A DNA stretch of 64,000 nt, from contig NC_065882.2 in assembly GCF_932274485.2 (NCBI RefSeq), positions 78,518,767 through 78,582,766 of the forward strand. Reading direction: 5' to 3'. The DNA is from Patella vulgata. Lineage: Eukaryota > Mollusca > Gastropoda > Patellidae. Of the stretch, positions 56,370 through 64,000 are shown piece by piece. The stretch's first letter is position 1. Each line of letters opens with the position of its first letter. The notes beneath the pieces were generated by a model that ran no database searches, had not been told where the DNA came from, and worked only from the letters and a program-made list of their open reading frames with translations. Both the position numbers and the translations under genes were made by a program.

Positions 56370-56430
56370 ATGAAGTAAATAAAATAAGGTTTAACGCCCT
56401 ACTCTTCTGGAACGTGGCTCTGGTTACGAA
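56370..56430 (-). repeat. SINE-A tail fragment
   Basis: AATAAAATAAGGTTTAACGC and CCTACTCTTCTGGAAC are the 3' end of a SINE-A in reverse. Confidence 0.55.
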
Positions 56431-56439
56431 AAAATGTTT

Positions 56440-56790
56440 ATCTATAAACGACAGACAGATATGAATGTAAAGATTTTTGGTCTTTTGAAAATTCTTATAA
56501 AGATTATCTTTAAACGACAGACATAATTTGGCCTAACTATATTGGGTCTTTGGAAAGTTATGCTAAAGATTCTCTTTAAACTACAGACATAATTGGGCCT
56601 AAAGTATCTATATTGGGTCTTTGGAAAGTTATGATAAAGATTCTCTTTAAACTACAGACATAATTTGGCCTAAAGTAGCTATAATGGGTCTTTGGAAAGT
56701 TATGATAAAGATTCTCTTTAACCGACAGACAGAATATGACCTTAAGCAGTTATATTGGGTCTTTCGACTGTTATGTAGATTTATCTACTT
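56440..56790 (+). repeat. 71-bp minisatellite, about five units
   Basis: GGGTCTTTGGAAAGTTATG occurs at 56544, 56615 and 56686, and GGGTCTTTCGACTGTTATG at 56757, exactly 71 bp apart. Each is followed by AAAGATTCTCTTTAA and ACAGACA. Diverged half-units precede them near 56310 and 56480. Confidence 0.93.
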
Positions 56791-57379
56791 CTCTGTACCT
56801 ATAATTTACACTTTAAACTTTGTATGTGTTCAGTCACGTCGATACTGGTTACATCTTTCAGTACTGTATTCCATTTGATGGACGAGTGCCCTTAGTATTT
56901 TGTAAGGTAGCATGTGTTTGAGAACGAATGATTATCTGATTGGCGGGTTTAAATATAAAAGAGTGGGCGATTATATTTTTAACTATTTAGTTGAATTACC
57001 ACTTGTAAATCTATTTAAAAGAATTAATTCGACGAAGGGTTCTAAAAACTAAAAAAAAATCTATTCATAGCTTTTCAGTACGGTAATTAATCATGTGATC
57101 CTTCCAAGTATCCGGGGTTTTTTTTAGTTTTAGAAAGCGCAAGTACTTCAACAAAACGACGTTGTTAATTTCAGATTCCAATGCCTGGGTGGTACTTGGC
57201 ACGGATACAGAAAGGGAACATTTCCGAAACACGCACCACGCCCACCTCACTTTAGCTACTGGTCATTGGGCTGGCAAAGGGCTATTTTTCCTTCTTATGA
57301 ACAAATTGAGATCAGGAGCTTGTTGGTCTTGCTATAAGGCCATCGGGCAGATTCTTGTTTACTTTGTATTGTGTTCTTA
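56791..57379. other. No supported gene
   Basis: The first part of the frame at 57162-57752 lies here, but its second half is repeat C translation and the first half has no motif. Confidence 0.35.
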
Positions 57380-57935
57380 TGGGGAACAACCCGTTGCCAT
57401 GCAGGATACGCCCACATTTTGCAGGCAATGGATAGAGGACAAGCTAAAACATGCGATTTTACATACAATCGGGTTCTATAATCCAGGAAGTTACTGTCCG
57501 ATTAGCGCGAACATCAACGGGCACCGATGTGGTGAGGTTATAAATATAAATTTCAAGTTTCATCAAATTCGGATAAAAATTGTGACCTGTAGACATTATT
57601 TGCGTACAGGGAGCGGCCATTTTGTCCGGCAGTTTGGGTCAGATTATCACAAAATTAGAACTCAACCGCCATTTTGGTGTAACATTGATACATTCAAACG
57701 TTTTTTTTTAAATCGGATAAAAATTGATACCTCTAGAGGATCCACACGCTAATAACACGATTTTGCGTACGACCAGGGGCCATAATCGATGATAATATCG
57801 AAAGGAACCGAGATATTTGCGTGATAATCCTATATTTCAAAATCGGCTGAAATTGTGACCTGTAGAGTATCCACAAACACTTTGTAGACAGACGTCCGGG
57901 TGGACATGGGCGACGGCTATATACTTTCACATGAA
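57380..57935 (+). repeat. Repeat C, copy 5
   Basis: Starts GTTGCCATGCAGGATACGCC, CACATTTTGCAGGCAATGGA, TAGAGGACAAGCTAAAA. Ends near ATACTTTCACATGAAAAT. Internal AGGAAGTTACTGTCCGATTA and GGATAAAAATTGTGACCTG units. Confidence 0.85.
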
Positions 57936-58142
57936 AATCGTTTTCGAAAATAATTGAATTATTCTTTAGAAGTATATTGGGTTATGTATTTTTTATTAGA
58001 AATGTACTTCCGAAATACTTTCGTTAGACACGAAGCTTTAATTTCGAAAAAAAACACCGCGCAGTGTTTAGAATTATTTTGCGTTTCGTATTTCTTAACA
58101 AGGACGTTACACAAAGTTCATTAATGAATATACCTCTTTTTA

Positions 58143-58373
58143 AATGAAATGAAAAGAAATGAAAGGGGGGTTTAACATCCTACTGTTCTGAGCTAATGAA
58201 GATGGGCATACCCCATACAGTATGCTAAGATGAAAATTTTGCCCGGACAGCAGCATAACGGTCTACTCGTATATCGAATTCCAACTGTCAAGGGATCTTT
58301 TACGTGCACGCCATTGTGTACATGGGACCTCGGTATTTCGTCCCATCACTGACAAGGGGGTAACCACGCACCT
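58143..58373 (-). repeat. SINE-A, 5'-truncated
   Basis: AATGAAATGAAAAGAAATG tail, GGGTTTAACATCCTACTGTT, GCTAATGAAGATGGGCATAC, TTTTACGTGCACGCCATTGT and TCACTGACAAGGGGGTAACC in reverse. A deletion removes the GACTAGACAGC part. Confidence 0.88.
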
Positions 58374-58696
58374 CATTTTAAAGAATAAAATAATTTCACG
58401 AGTCTGTGAGATATTACGTTTTTGTTGTAATAATTTGAAAATTAATTTGCATGACTAAAATAAGAAGACAGTTCTATTCATGTTGATTTTTTTAGATTTG
58501 AAGAGAAAGAAAGTTCATAGGATGTATGCCATTTATTAGGACTCGCCGTCTTCGAAATATTGTTAATATTTTATATTCTGGAAATATTATCATTGCTGTT
58601 TTTTAAACTTTATTTTATTCAATAAGCTAGGCCTATATCACGTATATCTCTTTCCTTTTGATAAAAAGACACACGTTCAATACCAAAATTCACCTT
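58374..58696. other. No gene seen
   Basis: AT-rich unassigned spacer. Confidence 0.3.
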
Positions 58697-58700
58697 TTAA

Positions 58701-58940
58701 ACATACATTATGCAATAGCTAAATATGACAAGACCATAATCAACTCTCGATGTCATCGAATATCTCCGATATTAAATAGACATATTTTGATTTAATTTGA
58801 AAATATTGAAGCGAGGCTAAGCTTCGATTCGAACAACTAGTGCGGTGGTTGCAATTAATAAATTCATTTTGCATTATCTATTTTCGACCTATTATAGTAA
58901 GGATGGCCAGCTCTTAATCTAAATCTAACATAATGTATCT
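58701..58940 (-). mobile_element. MITE-3 copy b, TTAA-flanked, 240 bp
   Basis: TTAA at 58697-58700 and 58941-58944. Ends ACATACATTATGCAATAGCT and AACATAATGTATCT. The interior CATAATCAACTCTCGATGTC is the reverse of the 50.7 kb copy. Confidence 0.7.
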
Positions 58941-58944
58941 TTAA

Positions 58945-59575
58945 TTAGCTAACAATGATTTGGCTTAACGCGTGGTTAATTGCATACAAGTTTGGGGTCA
59001 CCTATGCATGGTCCAATGAGGGGCCCACAGGTCCAAAGGCCGTATATGGTTCTTACTATGGTATATAGTAATGTTTGAAGCTTATACACAAATTTAGCGT
59101 GTGGCAGTCTTACAGATGGCCCTCAAACGGAAAGAAGACCCCCTGTCCACGTGCGAACATTAATTATTTCTTTAGAGGCTCAGAGACCATATTCGAAGTC
59201 TCCTTCTCAGTCACCCCCGAAAACACAGTAAAGCATATAGAATTAAACCCAATGTCCGTCTCGTTGCAAAAAGGTATGGGTTAACCATCCGCATTTCATT
59301 TCATTCATAAAACCAATGAAAATCTTGGTTACATCTTATTTTTCATTGTCCAGCTTTTGTTTCCCTATAAAATGGACACAAAAGAAGGTCTGATTTATTT
59401 TTGTGAATGTATCATATATAAACCTATGTTCCTGAAGCAACGACCGCGAGTTTTACAACATCTAGACGTTGCTTTGCAATTCCCGAACTTATAGCTACGT
59501 TATTGCCATTTACCGTACAGACGCGAACAGTGGCGTCCAGTCAGAGGTTGTGACACAAACACACTCAAATCAAAC
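58945..59575. other. No supported gene
   Basis: The frame at 59075-59284 has no motif support. Possible 5' flank of the candidate exon that follows. Confidence 0.3.
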
Positions 59576-59714
59576 ATGGCGACCTCCATGGAAACATTGA
59601 CATTGGACGGACCTTTAACTTTGCAACTCGATTATCACACGTAGACATTTTAGTTTGAAAGCGTGAGACTTGGTATTCACGATGATCGAGGAATTTGATA
59701 GGCTCTCAAGCATG
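59576..59714 (+). other. Candidate first exon (weak)
   Basis: AAACATGGCGACC at 59572-59584 is a good start context and opens a 22-residue frame (MATSMETLTLDGPLTLQLDY then HT) ending at 59644. A second ATG at 59682 opens MIEEFDRLSSM directly before ATG-GTCAGT, a plausible donor at 59715. This could be a 5' UTR with an upstream frame followed by a short coding start. No family is recognised and chance is not excluded. Confidence 0.2.
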
Positions 59715-59969
59715 GTCAGTACCAAATCAAAATTAGTGCCGAAATATGCGGGGTATTACGTGAAATGATGGATAAGATGTACGGAGTTAAAGCGAGATCA
59801 ACCCCTTTATTGAAGATGATATAAACCCTATTTATATCAATTGTAACGACTGACAGCACTTACGGTTTTACAATAATAACCCATGCTTTTATTTCTAAGG
59901 CACACAAGTTTCATAATGGCAAGGACTGGTATTAGAATTGTCATACCACCTTGGACTCAAGACACTGAA
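59715..59969. other. No gene seen
   Basis: Unassigned. An intron if the preceding candidate exon is real. Confidence 0.25.
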
Positions 59970-59970
59970 T

Positions 59971-60310
59971 CCTTATTTTCACGGGAGCCACGGTGGCTAA
60001 GTGGGTAAGACGCTGGCTCGCTAGCCTGGAGGTCGGGTGTTCGATCCCTGCATTGGCCGAGAAAGTTCATCCAGATTTTCCGGCGTGGTTCCCTCTTTTC
60101 AGTGATGCAGGACGGAGGGCCTGACAAGGACAGCTGTCTAGTCTCTTGACAGTTGGAATTCGATATAAGAGTAGGCCGTAGTGCCGCTGTCCGGACAAAA
60201 TTCCCCTCATAGCACACTGTATGGCGTATTGCCGTCTTCATTAGCCCAGTTCGGAGCAAAACAGTAGGACGTTAAACCGCATTTCATTTCATTTCATTTC
60301 CTTATTTTCA
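59971..60310 (+). repeat. SINE-A, full length with internal deletion, 11-bp target-site duplication
   Basis: CCTTATTTTCA at 59971-59981 and 60300-60310. Head GGAGCCACGGTGGCTAAGTG, box B GTGTTCGATCCCTGC, end GGACGTTAAACCGC with four ATTTC units. About 60 bp of the Deu-like middle are deleted between GTCTAGTC and TTGACAG. Confidence 0.95.
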
Positions 60311-61193
60311 TGGAATGAACATGTCGAGATATTTTGCTATATTTAGACTGGATTACAAGAAATGTCATTACTTCAGCACATTAATTGACTTCGGTCTTCC
60401 CGGAATCACATTCTCGACCATATAAGTAATTTAGTAAGAGCTGCCCCTTAACCACACCTAAACCTGAATTGGATTTTGTTAAAAATGATCGACTCTTGCA
60501 ATTAAATTTCAAAAAAAATTTAACCGTTGGCCACATTAATCTATCTTGCACCTCGCTCATGCGAATACTTATCTCTATAATAGCCTCGGTGCACGTCTGA
60601 ATTTCCTACTTGATGTGAATTGAACAAGCTAAATGCATAGAATTCGTTCATCTTTCATGATTATTCATATAATATACACCATACGTCAGCTCTCATGGAA
60701 GCATTATTACTGGTTCACAATATCAATACAATACACGTGTTAAAAAATTTAGATACATGTTTTCGTCTTCTGCCTACGTACCCATATCCAAGAACCTACA
60801 TTTCAAATTTTCGTATCAATATGCACATTCAAGAAGAAAAAGATAAGTACTTCGTGCTTTTTTCTCACCACGAACGATTACATGATGCGAAAGAACTATA
60901 AAAAATATACCCAATTTTAAATTTATTTTTGGATTTATATCGAGGACAAAAACAATCTGTTTTGTTATTAAACCCACCTATTTTAGGTGTTACAATGTAC
61001 GTAATGGCGTCATGGAGATGAATGGAAATTTGAGATTATATTGTTTCTTGATGATCTTAAGAGACAGAACTCTTAATTGTTCTTAAGATTGGCGAGGAAA
61101 TGTTTTGTTGATATAAAAACTAATGAATAGACAATTATTTTGAAATTGATACATTTTGTTCTCATTTTGTTTGGTTTTTTTTTTACAAAAAGG
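60311..61193. other. No supported gene
   Basis: The 68-codon frame at 60695-60901 has no recognised motif. Otherwise AT-rich. Confidence 0.35.
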
Positions 61194-61445
61194 GCATAGA
61201 GGAAGCAATAAAGTCAGTGAAATGCGACACTTTCGGAGAAAATAATATTTTGAGACCCAAATAAGAATCTAATGGACTTCCTCTTTGGTCTTTAGATAAG
61301 GTAAATGTTGGGATATAACACTGTAAGCGAAAATTGGAATAAAAATAACAACGATGTCCGCAATCACAAACTACCGACTTCTGCGTAATTGCTCTGAAAT
61401 ACAATATAGAGCTTATCACATCACATAAATCAAACTAACAGATTT
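61194..61445 (+). repeat. Segmental duplication F, copy 1
   Basis: Shares ATAGAGGAAG, AATAAAGTCAGT, TAATGGACTTCCTC, TTGGTCTTTA, ATTGGAATAAAAATAAC and AACTTATCACAT-type blocks with 61827-62045 in the same order. Confidence 0.88.
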
Positions 61446-61479
61446 TGTTTGTTTTTCCAAAAAAGGGTATAGATGAACA

Positions 61480-61580
61480 ATCTGATTAAAATACAAATCT
61501 ATATTTTGTTTCGTTTTTTATACTTCCGATGGCCTCTACTAGTATGAAGATCTGACCAGTTGTAGTGGGAGGTTGCGTTA
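61480..61580 (-). repeat. Repeat D, copy 2
   Basis: Reverse complement of 29874-29965, with ATACTTCCGATGGCCT and ATGAAGATCTGACC. Confidence 0.75.
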
Positions 61581-61724
61581 GGGGTTATACGAGTGGCTTT
61601 TGATTAACCAATCAGCGTTGATGTTTCTAGTGGGGTACCCACAGTTCCGTGTACATCACGCCAAAAACTTGCCGTAACAGACCGTTTCATTGGCTAATCC
61701 CACACATCCCCCAGAACGCGGGTT

Positions 61725-61828
61725 ATATAACAACCCTTCCAGATCCTAGTGTAGTAAAGACAAGTAAAATGAAATTTTGAACTATAAAAAACGAAACGAA
61801 ATAGGATCTGTGTTTTAATCAGATTGAT
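61725..61828 (+). repeat. Repeat D', copy 2
   Basis: Matches 32610-32705, including AATGAAATTTTGAACTATAA and AATAGGATCTGTGTTTTAAT. It joins the second copy of duplication F at GATTGATAGAGG. Confidence 0.85.
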
Positions 61829-62045
61829 AGAGGAAGTAATAAAGTCAGTTAAATGCAATACTTTCAGAGAAACCAATATTTTGAAACCCAAATAATAATC
61901 TAATGGACTTCCTCATTGGTCTTTAAAAGGTCAGTGTTGGGGTATAACACGTACAGTAAGCGGAAATTGGAATAAAAATAACGCATACTTCCGCTCTGAA
62001 ATAAATATAGAACTTATCACATTACATAAAAAAAACCTAACAAAA
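61827..62045 (+). repeat. Segmental duplication F, copy 2
   Basis: Shorter copy of 61194-61445. It lacks a block of about 35 bp around the GATGTCCGCAATCAC part. Confidence 0.88.
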
Positions 62046-62691
62046 CAAATCCACTCAATTCGAGAGTTTGTACACGTTGTACAGTCCATTTGGTAATTTT
62101 GTCTAATGGTTTGGATTGTTCGTTCTTGGTTTTATTTTATAAACAAAAATCGAAGCGGCTTATCCCGATTAGCATTCATTTTTCTCAACTACAAAAGAAA
62201 AAGAAAAAACGCCAACAGCTCAATCGTGCACAGTGTATTATTACAATATAAAAAGAACAATTAAATTGGGCGTATCTATTGCCTTTCAGTACAATTTACA
62301 AACGTTACAATTATTTGGTATTTAACCGTTATTTTCTCATTACAGAATCTTGAACAAAAACACTTTCTGTCATATTCCCAATTGTATCTTTCCAACATAA
62401 TCATTGGATTTATTTTTCTGCTTAATGGGCTTTTGTCCCTGGACATTTCTGTAAATTATTAACATTGGACCTAAAGATTGTAAAAAAAACATTCACTAAT
62501 TTGAAAATATTATCAGTCTCATGACAAAAGATTGTTAATTTGGAAAATTGAACTAACGAATTATTGTACAAGTAGTTCAAACTGCAAATAAGTCACCATA
62601 TTTTTTTGTTCTTTTATATTACATCATAATCAGACATACTAGGCGAATTGATGCCAGAACATCTTATCTTATGGCATGTACTTAAAGGAGA
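62046..62691. other. No gene seen
   Basis: AT-rich unassigned sequence. Confidence 0.3.
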
Positions 62692-62695
62692 CAAT

Positions 62696-62916
62696 TATAC
62701 GACTCTAAACGCAATATCATCCACCGTCTTCGACAATGCAAACACAACTTATTGGTCAATTTAAATCAACATTGATGTTGTTATCTTACCGTGAAAAGAT
62801 GGGCTACTGATATCAAATATTTAGGACAAAATGACATTTTTAAAATTGGCACACGATTCGCTTGTGATCCATTTGTGTCCATTTCTACTTTGCCAAAGAA
62901 TAGAGATTTAGCTCCT
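62696..62916. mobile_element. MITE-2 copy c, TTAA-flanked, 221 bp
   Basis: TTAA at 62692-62695 and 62917-62920. Ends AGGAGACAATTATACGACT and AGAGATTTAGCTCCT form short inverted repeats (AGGAG). The body matches the two ends of 8249-8749 with the middle about 280 bp deleted. Confidence 0.8.
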
Positions 62917-62987
62917 TTAATAGGTTCTTTCTGGATAAAAAGGTAGATGGTAATTCAATATATCGCTATTTTATCTTATATACATAC

Positions 62988-63410
62988 ACGTTCTTCCGAA
63001 TCTCTTATATAAGATTGGTGCCCGACGAGGGTCAATGTATAGTCGTTGGGATAGGACAAAAATCCGAGGTCCTGTGTACACTTTGGCCTACACGTAAAAG
63101 ATCCCTTCACAATTGGAATCATGTGGGTGGTGTCGTCACTTTATTTGTGTAAGGGACACGTTATTCCGAATCTCTTATATAAGATTGATACTGGACGAGG
63201 GAAAAGGTATAGTCGTTGGGATAGGACAAAAAACCGAGGTCCTGTGTACACTTTGGCATACACGTAAAATATCCCCTCGCAGTTTTAATCCGATATAGCG
63301 CCGTTGTCCAGTCAAAATTTCCCTTATAGCACACTATATGGTGTGTGCCCGGCTTTATTAGGCCTGTCGGAGCAGAACCGCAGGACGTTATACCACATTT
63401 CATTTCATTA
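62988..63410 (+). repeat. Partial SINE-A duplicated in tandem
   Basis: CGAATCTCTTATATAAGATT starts two units near 62998 and 63168 (spacing about 170 bp). Both contain GTATAGTCGTTGGGATAGGA and GAGGTCCTGTGTACACTTTG of SINE-A. Only the second continues to the SINE-A end (GCAGGACGTTATACCACA, ATTTCATTTCATT). Confidence 0.88.
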
Positions 63411-63778
63411 CTTATATAAAATAATTCGTGTTAGAGGGCTGGTAGGTTTTATCTTGAAGTTCATGTTAATTCGTATAAAGAAATAACGAAGGATTTGTTC
63501 ATTTAACTTGAAAGAAAATAAGCATCGATGTGAACACGGGGGTTGAAATTTCTCGCGCATGTAGGAAAATACATCTCCATCAATTCAGTAAATAAAAATG
63601 AATATTTTTAACGCCCACATTGTAGAGTGGTTCACATCCTTAAAATAACGATTCCTATTGATTTCTGACAGATAATTGATGGAAAGCACTATCTAAACCG
63701 TTATGGACAGCGCGGGTCGCTTTGCTGTAGGTGGAGTATACGTTGCCACTAATAATGATCAGCATTGGATGATTTTTC

Positions 63779-63813
<35 letters not shown>

Positions 63814-64000
63814 CTGCACCACAAGGGGTTCTCCACCAATTGCAGTTAATGGATAATGTAATCATATGTGCATTACAAGAAAAGGATTCTGAGGCTTTAT
63901 ATAAAAATGATGATTACAAGCTGAAGCCGACATCATAGAATACTTACTATCACTTATAATATATATTCTACTCCTTATCATTTGTCTAATCTCGACAAGT
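63411..64000. other. No gene; AT microsatellite at 63782-63810
   Basis: (AT)n of about 29 bp. The rest is unassigned up to the window end. Confidence 0.4.

Noticed and set aside
59983-60060. tRNA genes at SINE heads (also 18.2, 29.5, 41.5 and 56.0 kb)
   Set aside because: A and B boxes are present, but no closed acceptor stem or convincing anticodon arm is seen, and each head continues into a SINE body.
1-64000. LTR retroelements, Polintons or other virus-like copies
   Set aside because: No long terminal direct repeats, reverse transcriptase, integrase, capsid-like or envelope-like frame was recognised in the window.

Overview
This is a repeat-dominated, intron- and intergenic-rich animal nuclear window. 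Nothing in it looks bacterial, viral or organellar: there are no operons and almost no long open frames, the base composition is AT-leaning, and every large signal is a eukaryotic mobile element. The style of the repeats (tRNA-headed SINEs, TTAA-flanked MITEs, long dispersed repeats with internal monomers) fits a marine lophotrochozoan, most likely a mollusc. That placement is inference from repeat style, not from a marker gene.

Genes. Only one host gene is well supported: a six-EF-hand calcium-binding protein on the minus strand (terminal exon 31548-30878, phase-1 acceptor at 31550-31549, AATAAA at 30803-30798). Its upstream exon or exons were not found. A second open frame at 19838-20409 (+) looks like an exon of an unknown, possibly extracellular protein, and runs on into a SINE. 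A weak first-exon candidate lies at 59576-59714 (+). No rRNA, genuine tRNA gene, CRISPR array or retrovirus/LTR element was recognised.

Repeats. (1) SINE-A: a tRNA-like head, a middle resembling the Deu domain, and an ATTTC-repeat tail; about 20 copies and fragments. (2) SINE-B: a different tRNA-like head, a conserved C/T-rich core, and a CT-repeat tail; about 18 copies and fragments. A and B end in the same short 3' segment before their tails, so they probably use the same LINE partner. (3) SINE-C: two copies. (4) Two Tc1-type DD34E transposons at 9649-11388 and 14453-15969, both defective in different ways; the first has a 5'-truncated SINE-A inside it. (5) Repeat C: five large dispersed copies (about 0.4-1.2 kb) with shared ends. 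(6) Three MITE families flanked by TTAA. (7) A roughly 4.3 kb fold-back composite at 24312-28627 with subterminal arrays of YY1-like motifs, probably interrupted by a 146-bp tandem array. (8) Two separate inverted repeats at 9001-9614 and 45142-45463, each with a short TTAGGG tract in its loop.

Layout. 0-9 kb: degraded SINEs, small tandem repeats, an inverted pair at 3.6-4.9 kb, one copy each of repeat C and MITE-2. 9-16 kb: telomere-motif inverted repeat, Tc1 copy 1, repeat C, Tc1 copy 2. 16-24 kb: SINEs, the unknown ORF, two repeat C copies. 24-29 kb: fold-back composite. 29-36 kb: SINEs, MITE-1, the EF-hand gene. 36-48 kb: a 300-bp tandem array with a terminal hairpin, SINE-in-SINE nesting, the second telomere-motif inverted repeat, minisatellites. 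48-64 kb: MITEs, many SINEs, a 71-bp minisatellite, repeat C, segmental duplications. Boundaries were read by eye and are approximate except where a target-site duplication fixes them.
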